Shown here in pieces: positions 22,522-35,487 of a stretch of 64,000 bases of DNA; the stretch's first letter is position 1, and each line of letters opens with the position of its first letter. Below the pieces are notes generated by a model. That model was given only the letters and a program-made list of their open reading frames with translations, was not told the DNA's origin and did no database searches. The position numbers were made by a program, and so were the translations under genes. Source of the stretch: Epiperipatus broadwayi (Eukaryota; Onychophora; Udeonychophora; Euonychophora; Peripatidae); assembly GCA_028023455.1 (NCBI GenBank), contig JAQFVV010000012.1, positions 14,462,364 to 14,526,363 of the forward strand, given 5' to 3'.

Positions 22522-25500
22522 TGACCATATAGCTATAAAAAATTCTTAATAAATCAACAGGCAGCAAATGTAAAAATTAATGAATTAGAAGAAAGCTAAA
22601 AATAGAAAGTGAATGTCTATGAACATACCTTATACATTTGGCTTAAAAAGTTCTGAACTTAGTCGACAAAGACTACTTATATAGAAAGTGCTTCTATATG
22701 GATTAACAGTTTAAATTTATATTAGTGTATTTATTTTATTATTTGAAAATTATATATATATATTAAGAGATTCAGAGCAGATTAATACTGGCCAAAGATT
22801 CAATAAAAGCCTTATTAAGTAAAGAAATAAATATCTTTAAAAGTATGAAAAATAATAAGTAAAGTGTGCTTTTGAACTGTTGTGCTTATGAAGCATTAAT
22901 ATTACCATGGATATTTAAGAAAATGGGAAAGTGGATTATCAATCAAATTATACCTCAATTTACAGATGAAGTAACAAAGGACCATGATGAAATTATCTTA
23001 TGGTTATAAAGTAGTCTAATTTACTAAAAAAAAAAGTATATAATGCTCAGAAAAGTTAATGATGAAAGAAAAAAATAACAAATAATGGAGAAATTCTATA
23101 ACTGCTATAATCAGTATATCATTGTGGAGTCACATTATTCTGAAAAAATACAATTCATATGATTAATAATGATTTAATCACATTATTAACAATAATATAT
23201 AAATTAAGAAATCTACATTATTATTTATATTCTTTCTCTCTTAGTGACTAGCCAATTTTGATAATTTTCTCCTAATATAATAATAAAAGGTCTCAAGAAG
23301 CATTTATTATATAAAAATTATCTGTTGGAGATATAGTGTTTTTTTATAAAACATTTTGTATAGTCATTGTAAAACTCATTTTTAATCTTTCATTCTTTGT
23401 CTAGTTTTGTTTCCTATCTTCTAAAGTTAGAATGCCAAAATGAGACTAATTTATCAATATCTATATTATACCCTCATCACCGGAAAAATATAATAATAAT
23501 AAAATAGGACTAGCTCAGATAAATGATTATGCTGGGCTAAAATACATATAATCAATAATACAGATATCCTATGGTATTGTCTACTATTAAACTAGCTCTA
23601 ACTAATAAGAAATGATAAAATGGTTTGGTTTATAAATATTAAATAAATAAAATATTAATAAAATCATGAGACAATAAAGTGAAGTACAAGTAGTAAAGAA
23701 TTACATTGAGCTAATATCCTACACAGGATACAACCTCAATGGCATAAGAATACTATTCCCCATATTATTTTAAATAATAATAAATTCATAGCATTCTTAC
23801 GACTTTAAAATAATAATCAATTTAATATAATACTAATAAGTAAATCCTAATCTCTTTATTCAAAATAATATGACTATAATAATCTCAGGTTCTTTAAACT
23901 AATTCGAATCAATTTATAATTTTTTGTAGTCAAGCATGATAAGGGATTTTGTATCACCCTCAACTACACCTAACTAATAATAATAATCTTCAATGTATAA
24001 TTATCAATCTTATCTACTTTTCCATGTTATAGTAATTATCAATAATAAATAATATAATATAACCTTTAGCTTTCATATGGCATCTTAAATAGAATGTATG
24101 GTATAATCTGATAATCTGAGAATATGTGGCAAGGGATAATATTATAATTCTATACAATAAATTATATAATTAATTTATGATCATAAAGATAATAATGATG
24201 TAAAATGAAAACTTCTCATATAAATTATATTAAGAAACATTATAATTTCTTAAATAAATAATCATATTCATACTGTGCAAATATTATATTTGGTTTATAT
24301 ATCCAGAGATCATGTGTTTGTAGTGTGAAAAATCAATGCAATACACAGCTTTATAAAACAAGTTTAACAAAATTTTATTATAAAACTTTTTAACAAAATA
24401 AACTATGTACACTATTTACAATTACATCTTGTGTAAATTACATACTTCTTCATTTCAAAATAAAAATAAAATAATAAAATCTACAAGTACATAAGCCTTT
24501 ACTCTGACTTATAACTTTTCATATTTCTTTACAATAATCATAATATTATTAATAATAATTATGAATACAATTATAGCTTAAAATATATTACCTAACAATT
24601 GACCTGTATTATAATGTTTTTCATAAGCATACACAAAATATGAAACATAAACTACTAAAGTAGCACTTATTTTCAATAAATGTTCATAGATTTTGTACTC
24701 AATTAATTAAACAACTTTTATTATGATAGTGCTGACATTATCCAAAAAAAAATATTTTTTTTTCTGGTTCATTAATAAATAAGTGGACTTAAATAAAATA
24801 ATATGATTAACAGATTTTTTTATACACCTTGCTTGGCATTACTTTAATAAAAAATTCCTATGTGTGTTTTATATTTAAATAAATAAATTAAAAATATAAG
24901 TACTTGTTCTATTTTATTTTTCATATTATTTTTAAGCTAAACATAAAAATCACAAAATATATACTGTTCTATTTTATGTTGTTTCTCTGGATGTATTATT
25001 TTTTAAAAATATGCATTACATGTATAATTAGAATATTCAAAAATTATTCAAAAAGTCTCGTGGATAATTTATTATCACTTATATATTTTTTTAAAAAAAA
25101 TAGTTTTAATAAAATACAGACATATTTATGATTCTTCATCCTTATAGTTTGAGTTTACTTTCAATCTCATTTGTATTTGATCTCAACATACACTAAAGCA
25201 AGAAAAACCTATCTTATCCTCTTTCAAAAATAACTATCCTACAATTCCCAAAATTATTTATTATTCCCCTTCATAAATACAGTTCTGTATGATGCAATAA
25301 CTTTTAAAATTATGATAGCGATCAGATGTGTAGGTATGAAGAACTAACTAGAGCATTGACTCAATAGTATAAACATATAGGATAATCAACATGGCAACAG
25401 TGCACATAAAAAGAGGCATGACTTCTCTGTCTAGTAACCTCCACTATAAAATAATGTCCAGGCTATTTATTCAGCTTCTTGGAACATTACAATACTCAAT

Positions 25501-26370
25501 ACTATGAAAGACTGCCCATGGAAAAATATACAAGTCACAGGGCTACATTATCTGTACCTGCATAAACTACTAAGATAATAAAATTACTTTCTATTCCCAT
25601 AAATCCTACATATAAGCATCCCTTTGGTTTCTTTTCATACTCCCAAGGTCACTACCACTTTAAAATTTCATAATAGATTTATCAATCTACATCGCAAAAA
25701 TGATCAAAAACATTATTCTAAAACAATAAATAAGATTCATGTATGATTTCAACAATCTAAAATTACTCAACAAGAAAAGGTTATTTCACTTTCAAAATTC
25801 ATCAATAGAAATACAAATGATTTTGTATCAATGTATAAAATCAATACTTTAAAACATTTAAAAATAATAGGATTCCTTTACGAAAGAATCATATAAATTA
25901 TATTCATCATTAAATCATATTACACTAGTAATATAAAAGTATGTATATCTTTTTTTAAAAATATAGCTCATATTTTTAGAATAATGATAATAAGTTCTAT
26001 GTGTGTTTAATGCATGCACATATACTCATACATTCATATGAAAAAGATAATACTATAAAATATTCCAAGCAATCTAAAAAAAATACATCATGTAATAATT
26101 AATATTTTTATAAATTTTACCCAGTGACAAATTGCTAGTTGGTCACTTTTAGACGTTTTCTGGTCCAAATTTCATAAAATATATTAAATACTAATAGCAT
26201 TTATTCAGCAAGACTATCACACTCAAAAAGATATTTATAAAAAACTTTACAGAGACTTAAATATTCTTTATGATAATTATTATACTATATTAGTAGATAT
26301 TTTGTATGTAATTTTCCTGCCTATAACAATAAAAAAAAAATTATATTATTAGTACATAAAATAATTAAAA
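22522..26370. other. AT-rich intergenic stretch, no gene seen
   Basis: It is dominated by A/T runs and short imperfect repeats. The 75-aa frame at 24904-25131 is rich in Phe, Tyr and Ile and looks compositional. A slightly less AT-rich patch at 25310-25560 could be a transposon scrap, but I find no terminal repeats or protein similarity in it. Confidence 0.6.
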
Positions 26371-26380
26371 CCATATTTAC

Positions 26381-26475
26381 GTAAAACTCCAATCCATTAT
26401 AAAGTAAATTTTTAAAAAAAGTTCTTTCTTTCTTCTAATATTTTTATTATCAGTCCTTATAGACGCTTCCTCCAT
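26381..26475 (-). CDS. Possible first coding exon of a host gene
   Basis: Reading the minus strand, an ATG at 26475 with G at -3 and G at +4 starts MEEASIRTDNKNIRRKKEL and remains open for 32 codons. A GTAAAT splice-donor-like sequence begins at 26380, just before the stop. The ATG lies 7 bp downstream of an X-box-like site in a CpG-denser patch. That closeness is odd, since X-boxes usually lie farther upstream. I do not recognise the peptide and found no partner exon, so this is a weak candidate. Confidence 0.2.
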
Positions 26476-26482
26476 GACGTAT

Positions 26483-26496
26483 GTCGCTATGACAAC
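26483..26496. promoter_or_regulatory. RFX X-box-like site in CpG-denser patch
   Basis: GTCGCTATGACAAC matches the palindromic RFX consensus GTTGCCATGGCAAC at 11 of 14 positions, and a CRE-like TGACGTA lies directly beside it at 26475-26481. The surrounding 26455-26550 has several CpGs in otherwise CpG-poor DNA, suggesting a promoter. Whether it drives a gene to the left or the right is not clear. Confidence 0.3.
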
Positions 26497-26599
26497 CACT
26501 GTCTAACACTTGAGAACAAAACTTTTCTTCCCGACGCAGTTACTCACAAATAAAAAAAAATGATGAAAATGAAAAATGAAGGGAAGTCGACTTTTTAAA

Positions 26600-28711
26600 T
26601 CAGAAGTTACTTATGGAAATAATCATTAATCCTTGGCTGAAAGTTCACAAAAATTATAGTCCCTTGTCTATATCTTTCAGGATGATTATTAAAGGTGATA
26701 TCGATTTAGAAAATTAAAAAATAATCCTCTGGAGTTTTTCCTGTTCTATAGGATCTTGTATTTGGGCTTTTGATGCATCTGGCATGGCTATATGGATTCA
26801 GGCATATTCATACGGAAATTACACACTTTTGTTCCATTGAAATTAGCATTTAATAAAGTTAGCATAAAGTATTTTGTCAGGATAATTTTAATTACCCAGG
26901 TATTTCTTTTACAAAGAATGATTTTCCAAAGAGCGTTTTTTTATTATTATTAAATAAATGCGGTCTTTTTTAATAGTAACGACTTGTCATGTAAAATATA
27001 TTTGCAGTAATATTAATCTTTATCTCTCCATCATTTTAAATAAAAGTTCAGAATAAACTTTTAAAAATAACATTTCCTTTAAAAACATTTACTGCAATTC
27101 TTTTAAAACTATACATTTTTCAAAATATTGAGAATTAAAGTCTTTTTCATATAGCTTTGCTTTTTCAGATACAGCTATCTTTTCTCCCAATAAAATGCAT
27201 TTAAATTAAATTTCTGATGAACTTTTCTGTCCAATTTTCTCAATAATGTCCAAGATATTAATATAACTAATAGTATATTTTTTCCCATTAATATTTCTTG
27301 AATTGTATTTTTATTTAGTATCTGTACCTCCATCCTTACTTTCCTCAAATATAATTATTACTGGCATGAATTTCATAGTTACTGCGAAGCTGGATTAAGT
27401 TTCAATAGACTATTTGGCAGGGAATCTTTGTTGCTTTAACAATACATGACTTTAACTTAATAAAACTTATTTTTTAATACTCTCTTTTAAAATAATTCCA
27501 AGTAATAAATTATACAATACTGTGATATTTTAAAAATAATAAATTATTAAGAGAGTTATTTAAAAATACAGAATTGACTGATTATAGCACAATTGACTTA
27601 TTAAAGCACTCAATTGAATTGATTAAAGCACACAGAAACAAATGAACATCTGCTTTTATAGTAAATTGAACTGATGATTTAATTGGTTATTAGATATTTA
27701 ACTAGTGATTTAATTTACATATAGTCAAGATTGCACAATTAAATTTCAAAAATAAAAATCATGACTCATTTTAAAATATTAGATATTATACTATTTAATT
27801 CTAAACTAATTTTATACTTTTATTTAAACAAGTTAAATCTTTCAAAATAACATTTTAAAAATATTTTATTAATTTATCCAACATTTAGTTTTAATGTATC
27901 TATTTTTTAAAAAATCTAATTTTATTAATTAATTACACATTTGTTTTAAAAACCTAATTAAATATTTTATAACAGCTCATTTTTTTACCTTGTCTTGTGG
28001 CCAAAAAATGTTTTCAATTTTATAGTACAATTCTACAGCAATTTTGAAACTTTATTAGAAAAAAAACTTGCAAGCACACAAGTATCAATATTTGTGTCCC
28101 ATGACTTTCAAAAAATCAGACAGAATGTGTATCAATTTTTTATTGCTGTCTGCTAACAAAATAAATGTTTAATTGCAAAAAAATATTATATTAAAGAATA
28201 ATAATATAATATAATTTAGAATAATTTTGATACTATTAAACTAAACACATTTGTCCCCACAAAATATAATCTTTTAAATAAATAATTTTATACAAATATT
28301 AAGTATATTTTTTATTTTATAATACACTAATTTATTTAATTTTAAGTCATTACTTTAAATTTAACTTTTAACACTTTATTTACTAGGATTTTTAGCATAT
28401 TATTTTACTATGGCCAGTTTTCCCAACCATACAAAATTACACTATTTAGCTTTACTTGATTATTTTCACATATTAGTATAGTTTTTATGCATTTAATAAT
28501 CCCTTTTTTACTTTAACAAAGCATTTTAAAACATTGCCAACATTATATAGTAATCATACCAATCAAAATATATCATTATTTTAAAAAAAATAATTAAAAT
28601 TGACTAAGTGAATTCATTTGGACCTAATAAAAAGGGTACAACATATAATATTACTAATGATCAGTTAGCAAAATAAATAATTAAGCATAGGGTTTACATA
28701 AATATAAAATC
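26600..28711. other. AT-rich stretch, no gene seen
   Basis: It holds AT-rich DNA with no open frame above chance, no splice-flanked exon candidate and no visible repeat boundary. It could be intronic or intergenic relative to the possible promoter at 26480. Confidence 0.55.
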
Positions 28712-28834
28712 ATATGGAAAATAACTATACACAAAAATGTATACAAGATATAAGTGCACTAGGCAAAAATTATGAACTTTATTCAAATTTAAGCATATCT
28801 TGTATATGTTTGTGAGTATAGTTATTTTCCATAT
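28712..28834. repeat. 123-bp hairpin (MITE-like)
   Basis: ATATGGAAAATAACTATAC at the left end pairs exactly with GTATAGTTATTTTCCATAT at the right end, and the arms continue inward with TATACAAGATATA / TATCTTGTATA. The total is about 123 bp with a loop near 28765-28790. A small foldback transposon is the likely origin. No target duplication is obvious. Confidence 0.65.
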
Positions 28835-29861
28835 TACATTTCCTTAAGATATTGTGTACCAAAATTTTCAATGTTATAAATATAAAGTCAAATATTAGTA
28901 TTAAATTCTATGAAATATACATTACATTGTAAATTGGTGAAAAACTATTGATGACATTTTCAAACATTATCAATCTACTACAGTATGAAGATCTCTCTAA
29001 TATTAATCTATTAATATTAGTAACATTCTTTTATCATTCATCCCAAAAATAGTCTCTTTCTAGGTCTTTTACAATCTCTTGAAATCCAATTTAAAACATC
29101 ATCTGATCATCTACTGTAAACTCTCTTAGTAATATATCCAATACAGTTTCATTTCAGGCTTTTGTTTTCATGATATCTGTTGTTATATCATTCATATATT
29201 TTGTTTTCAATCTCTTCTTGTTGCTCCTAACATATATCTCTCTGTATTTCATTGCATGATCTGAAATCTCTTGAAGATATACATATATGCCCATATATGG
29301 GTGTTTCACCATTCACTGTTTAACTACTGAACCACAGTGAATAGATATAAGAATTATAAATTATTTAATAAAATTATATGTACATAATTTAAGTATATAA
29401 AAATGTTATAGGTGTGGTAATTTAAAAAAAAAATTTAAAATATAAAAAAATTCATTAGCAAATAAATAACCTAATGGATTTTATGTAATACAAAATAGAT
29501 TAAAAAAATTGAGAATAGGGAAATAGTTCCAGGGGAACACCTTCCCTACTAAATTTAACTTTAGTTCAATTAAAAGAAAATTGTAAAAATATAAAATTGG
29601 TTATTTGTCCACAGGAACGAATGTCTAAACAACAATGTCAAAACATGGGATGCTCTTAAGAGATTTTAAACAATGGAAGCATTAGCAGACTTCCATTAAT
29701 TCATTAATGTTAAAGGTAGAGTTGACAAACATTAAAGTGTTTCTAAGAATGTAAATGAGTAAGAAGTGTATAAATATTTAAGTTCTTTGTTCTGGGTTAT
29801 TTAAAAAATCTTGTCCATGATAACAGATACATAAACCTGTGTAAATTGCCTCCACCCTCCT
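28835..29861. other. AT-rich stretch; possible transposon scrap
   Basis: It is mostly featureless. On the minus strand, 29290-29030 can be read as a lysine/arginine-rich conceptual peptide with a few stops (KYREIYVRSNKKRLK, then GFQEIVKDLERDYFWDE). This is faintly reminiscent of LINE C-termini, but I cannot assign it. Confidence 0.35.
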
Positions 29862-30191
29862 ATGAATCCATTCTTGGGTGTCCCAGAGAGGAAGCCAGCC
29901 AAAGACCAAAGATTTTGCCTGAAGACAACCCACCTTTGCTACCAAGATCAAATATTTCTCAATAGAAACAAAGCAGCTGACATCCATGATGTAAACCTTA
30001 ACAGCCAGAAAGTCAGACTGCCAGTTATCATGAAGCCTCCAGCACCAACTCTTGATGTCACCCTTAAAAAGAATAACTCGTGTGATTTCCTTGTTGCTGA
30101 TAATTTTCTTTTTTTATTGTTGCCTTGTTATATTTATAACTATGATGTCACATTCAAGCATCATGGGTATAAATTTTCTTCTCATATGTAA
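29862..30191 (+). other. Unidentified 109-codon open frame
   Basis: This frame has a more protein-like composition than its surroundings over its first 75 codons (MNPFLGVPERKPAKDQRFC..., then VIMKPPAPTLDVTLKKNN), after which it becomes Leu/Phe/Tyr-rich and compositional. A stop lies 10 codons upstream of the ATG, and no convincing splice acceptor brackets it. It may be a host exon fragment, a transposon relic or chance. I do not recognise it. Confidence 0.2.
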
Positions 30192-30593
30192 ATGTACATA
30201 TTCTAATCATCAAAGTTTTTTTTATTTTATTGTTATATATATAAAATGTTAGAATGCCTACAAAATATCATGTTTTTTATTTATGAATTTGATTTGGAAT
30301 ATATAAAGGTGATAAGTGGGATGACAAATTTAAATAAATTAAAACATTTCAAATTTTACCCTCATTCTGCTATTTAGAGTGGAACATGTTTGTTCAATAA
30401 GTTATGTTATTTTGATTCTAAGAAAAACTTTCATCCACCTCCAGCATTTGCGTAATTTAAAAATTTTTAAAAGATAGGGAAAAAGAGAATACATTGCAAT
30501 GTATTGATTTGTGTGTAGTTAAACGCTATATTCCTTAACTAATTATGCTGTGAGAAAGATGCTCATATACATATTTAATTTACTGATTTTTTT

Positions 30594-30765
30594 AAAGAAA
30601 AAAGTATTTCACAATTGTTATTTTTATATATGGATTTATTATACATAATCAAGTCAGACACTTGATTATTAAATATTTTAAAGAAAAAAGTATTTCACAA
30701 TTGTTATTTTTATATATGGATTTATTATACATAATCAAGTCAGACACTTGATTATTAAATATTTT
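30594..30765. repeat. Exact tandem duplication, 2 x 86 bp
   Basis: 30594-30679 and 30680-30765 are identical by eye at all 86 positions. Each unit contains the hairpin AATCAAGT-CAGAC-ACTTGATT. The absence of differences implies a recent event or an assembly artefact. Confidence 0.9.
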
Positions 30766-31800
30766 AATATTTTGTAATACAGTGCGATCTTTTCATATAT
30801 ATATATTACTCAAATCTATGTGCGAAAAATAGTTATTAATCAATCATGCTAAGAATAAGACATTGCTATAATACCTATGTCTAATTAATTTAATGACTTT
30901 AAAGAAAGATTTTGTAATGAATTTTTAGCATAGTAATGTACATGGATCGTATATCTATATATATAATGTTAATAGGTATTTAATGTTTATGATATCGTGT
31001 CTCCAAGTTTTCTATTTTATTGGCTTCCCATATTACTTCATCAGCCATTCCACAAATACCCGAGATACCAGTTGCTCAGGGTGAACTTTTTAAATGGGCA
31101 AACAGAAACAGTGGACATAAATTAACGAAGACACTTCGTTCCTGAACCTAGGTCACACTAAGGCAAACAGATTTCTTTCCCAAATAATTAGAAATGAGGC
31201 AGTTATCCATAAATCAAATTGGAAAAATGATGAGGATGGTACTATATTAGAGACACGCATTTAAATATATATATATGTTCACTGAGTACCATGCTTAATT
31301 TTACCCATTTTTTTTATAATTATGCCTGCAGATATATGCTCTATACGCATTGCTATGCAGATTTATTGTTCAGTATCCATTATGGGTTACATATGTATTT
31401 AGCTTAAATGAGGCTATATTTAGGTTACCCTTCAGCTGGTTTAGCCAATTAAGAAATATTAACCTTACCATGTTCATTTAACACAGATTGACTTCCGCAC
31501 TTTCTCTCTATGCAATCAAATTCATTCCTTCAAATAATGTATATCAAATGTTTTGGGTTTTTTTTAATTTCAAGATTGCAAGCTATAATTGCATCTGATA
31601 TATACATGCGGGTACCCTCATATTAATTGTAAATAGTTTCATTAAATTAAATATACTTTCTTATACCAATAATAAAATATATGTAACAATAATTGTCCAT
31701 CATTATTTTAATGTTAAAAACCTAATCATTATATTAATTGGGATTCCTAAGAATCTTATCTCTACCTGACTACCAGGCTGCATTAAGAAAATTAATTCTT
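30766..31800. other. No gene seen; broken coding-like patch near 31050-31250
   Basis: It is AT-rich overall. Between about 31050 and 31250 one plus frame reads INEDTSFLNLGHTKANRF and IIRNEAVIHKSNWKNDEDG with few stops, which could be a relic of a transposon protein. Similarity is not identifiable by eye. A TA repeat follows at about 31266-31277. Confidence 0.35.
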
Positions 31801-31953
31801 AAAACAGGCAAAACTCTCTATACGTATTTCCAATGTGCAAACCAGAGTAATGAATGGATGCCAAAAGGTTTGTACATAAAATCCCCGTCTAGTATCTACT
31901 CATCCAATATCCCTACACTAAGTGGCAATATGTATAGAGCTTTGCCTGTTTTA
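31801..31953. mobile_element. Short inverted-repeat element (MITE), copy 1
   Basis: AAAACAGGCAAAACTCTCTA at the left end pairs with TATAGAGCTTTGCCTGTTTT at the right end. The interior word GTGCAAACCAGAGTAAT is found reverse-complemented at about 46944-46960 in a second, inverted copy. Both copies have TTAA words at the edge of the repeat, hinting at a TTAA target, but homology extends about 45 bp beyond on one side, so the true element boundary is unsettled. The 81-aa open frame across it is a shadow. Confidence 0.6.
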
Positions 31954-32079
31954 ATAACAGTTAAAAGTAAGCATAAGAAATAGTGATCATGTGATGTTTA
32001 TTAGCTTTAAATTAATTCTTGTGAGGTTAAGGGAGTGAGCTGCTTAGATATGATTTAGAGATGTCGATGAGGTTTGAAT

Positions 32080-34400
32080 CCCTTCAGATGTATCTTTGGG
32101 TCTGGTTAGAGCGACTATACTTTCTGACCATTACAGTATTGCTCTTAATGTAAATAGAAAGAATTGATAAAATACATCTATTAAAAATCTTGATTTCCTT
32201 TTCAAACACATACGTACTTTTTTTAATATTATTTCTATCAAAATCACTCCATCTAAGTTTAATTCTACGATTATTTTTATCCATCATGTTTCTGACTTTG
32301 CTAATAATTTGACCAAGGTATATGAAGTTATTAACTTCCAATTCATAATTATCAATTTTTATTTTCTTCTTTTGAGAAAATCTATTAAGATTATTCTAGT
32401 CTTTGTAACATTTATCTTTAGTTTGATTTTCTTTTCATATGATAACTCTTGTAACATATGCTGAAGATCTAAGGCATTATTTGTAAAAAATCACACCATC
32501 ATCAAATTCTTGATGATTTAAATATTTTCCATTTACTTTTACTCTTAGCTTCTCATTTTAATCCATAAAATACTTGTAAAATGACAGAAAAAAGTTTTGA
32601 AGATATGAAATCATCCTGTCATATATTCTTTAGAATATAATATCCTAAGTCTATATCTTGATAATCCAGTGCTTTAATCAACATACAAATGCTTATAGAA
32701 TCAAATGCCTTTTCAAAATTTACAAATCCAAAACATAATGGCAACTCATATTCATTGGACCTTTCTCAATACATGGATGTAACTTGCTGTACTAAAACCA
32801 CTTTTTAAATCAAACTTATACTATTGAATAATTAGAATCCAAAGTTTTCTGTAGACGAGTGGTAATTATTTCGGTAAAGATTTCATATAGAACTTAGAAA
32901 ATACTGTAATTTTTAATATCTTCTTTATCATCTTTTTTAAAATCATTCTTCCAATCAACTTGTACATCTTTATCATTTTCACATTTGGTGTATAATTTTG
33001 CCAGTGATTTTTGTATTTCATTTGCTTCTTTTAAGATATCAATAATAATTCCATATTTCCTGTTCTTCATAGATTGAATTCATGTTTCAATTCTTCATCG
33101 CAATTCAGTAATGTAATAACTGTTTTCTTGTTTTTTATTACAATTCTTTATAGAATTTTCTCATATATTTCATGATGTCATCTCTATTTTTAATAACAAT
33201 TCCATTTTTTCTTCCTCTTGCTGAAATAGCTTTCCTTTCAACTCTAAGATGATATTTTTCATTTTGGAGTTATTTTCTTCTATATCTTTTCTTGCAGATT
33301 CATAATTACATTTTCTGATTTTAATTCTTGTCATATTAGTTTTACAAAATACCACATATTCTTTTTAATTGATCATTTTTAGAAATTTTCATTCCTTCTT
33401 TATATTTTCTTATCTTGGTACATAATTTACTGGTAAATTGCTGTTTTTTGGTACCGGCTATATATTTTGGAGTATCAGTTATCTTGCTATTGATTTCAAT
33501 CAAATCTGAACTTTCTTCAAACTCTGTTAATGTTTCAAAAATTTAAATTCATTGGAAAGGTCTGAAGAATATTGACTTTCTTAATAGTTTTAATTTCTCT
33601 AGTTTTCTATGACACATACTTTACATATCATTAATTCATGATCACTTCTTGTATTGAATCCATTAAAAACATTACAATTTTGAAATACATATTTTCTGTT
33701 AATCAAAATATATTTGGCTATAACTTCATTTGGATACTTCCCCATCCATTTCCGTTTAATACTTTTCTCAAAAAAAATAAATTCATAGTTATAATCTCTC
33801 AGTTTTATAACCCTAACCAAATTTACAAACACTTTCATCTTTCTATCACTTACCAATTCTAGCATTAAAGTCTATCATAACAATTTTAAAATGTTGTTTG
33901 ATCTGATCAAAAACATTTTGAAAATCCATATAAAAATCCTCTACTTCATTACAATAAGAACTTGTTAGTGCATAAATGAGTAATCTGCATTTGGTGTCTT
34001 ACATTAATTTGAATAACTAATCCATTACTCTCACTAACCTTCACAATGTTATTATTCCACTTTTTATTTTTAATGAATCCCATTCCTCATATGCTTCTAA
34101 TATTTGTATCTTCATAGTAAAGATCATGTCCATTTTGAAAATAAATTATCTGTTTACCTTTTTTTGTAATTTTATAAATTCCAATAAAATCTCATTGAAT
34201 GACAATTCTTTCAATTCATGCAATCTTCCTTCATTTGAAAATAACATGAAATTGTAGGTATCAAAAGTTTGTCAGTGAATGGCTGCCTGGATCTACATTA
34301 GGAAATTTCTTAGAAAACATCCATCTTTGGCTACCAATCATTTCTTTAGATATTGACTTTATAGACTCCTAGGATTAGGGACCATAATTTAATTTTGTCT
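32080..34400 (-). pseudogene. Degenerate RTE-like LINE (endonuclease plus RT)
   Basis: The minus-strand blocks appear in LINE order. At 33865-33599 is an endonuclease tail: KWMGKYPNEVIAKYILINRK, then NVFNGFNTRSDHELM, carrying the terminal SDH motif of apurinic-type endonucleases. At about 32735-32655 is FGFVNFEKAFDSISICMLIK, the first RT aspartate block. At 32341-32084 is the post-RT segment VNNFIYLGQIISK...NRRIKLRWSDF...EIKIFNRCIL, typical of RTE-type elements (YLG, then RRI..GWSAF). Stops and frameshifts are many; no single frame exceeds 90 codons. The exact clade is not certain from reading alone. Confidence 0.65.
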
Positions 34401-34796
34401 ATCATAATTGTAAATATTTATTTATATATAAAAAAAGAGATCATTTAGAATATACATTTATCTTACCTTCAAGAAAACACAAGACTGATATTTCTATTAA
34501 AAATTATCAAGCAACTGAGATAAAAGATCACAAGATAAAATACCAATAAACTCATCAAGTTGGCTAATACATGTTAATGAGCAGCCCTTTCATGTTTGTT
34601 TGTTACATGAATATTTATAAACTAATAACAATTACAAAATCATATTTAATGATCATTAGGAATTTGCTGTTTGATTCCTTTAAGGCAGAGCATATAATGC
34701 TAAAACTGAAGCATCAAAAATATGTAAACATGTCCATACACAATTCAATGTTTGTAAATAATGGACACCAAATATTAAATTTTTATAGAAATAATT

Positions 34797-35487
34797 ATAT
34801 ACAAGGGACTCAAACTCAGACTTTCACAAGACCCTTAACTCTCCCTGCCATCTCATATTGCTGACCCACCTGATCACACACATGTTGAAAAGATAAATAA
34901 TCACCAATATTCGTATTTCATGCTAAACCAACACTCATCAGTTGGTCCACATTAACATCTCCACACATATACAATCAATGCTCAGCTTTATATTAAGATA
35001 GCAAATCTTCATATTTTAATGGACAGGCTTCAAACTACTCCAACCCACAACTCTTCAGCCTTTCATTTCATTGAAAATCTGATAATGGGATGTTCAAAGC
35101 TTCCATAAGTGCCAAGGTTGTCATCCTACCCATGTTGATGTTAGTCATTCTGACCCCTCATGTTCCGGAGAATTAGGGGGGGGGTGGCTTTGAACATTCC
35201 ATCATCAGATTTTCAATGAAATGGATGGCTGAAGAGTTGTGGGTTGGAGTAGTTTGAAGCCTGTCCATTAAAATATGAAGATTGGCTATCATAAAGGAGC
35301 ACTGATTGTATATATGTATGGAGTTGGTAATCTGGACCAACTGATGAGTGCTGGTTTAGCACAAATTACATATATTGGTGGTTATTTATCTTTTCAACAT
35401 GTGTGTGATCAGGTGGGTCAGCAATATGAGATGGCAGGGAGAGTTGAGGATTGTGTGAGTCTGAGTTAGAGTCTCTTATATATTACA
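34797..35487. mobile_element. Long foldback element, ~300-bp inverted arms
   Basis: The left arm (about 34797-35105) and right arm (about 35180-35487) are reverse complements over nearly their full length: the ends read GGGACTCAAACTCAGACTTT / GAGTCTGAGTTAGAGTCTC, the middles share CAGTTGGTCCA / TGGACCAACTG, and the inner ends share TGGACAGGCTTCAAACTACT and its complement. The loop near 35110-35180 contains a run of ten G. No transposase is present. The open frames at 34571 and 35275 are by-products of the arms. The target duplication is not clear. Confidence 0.75.
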
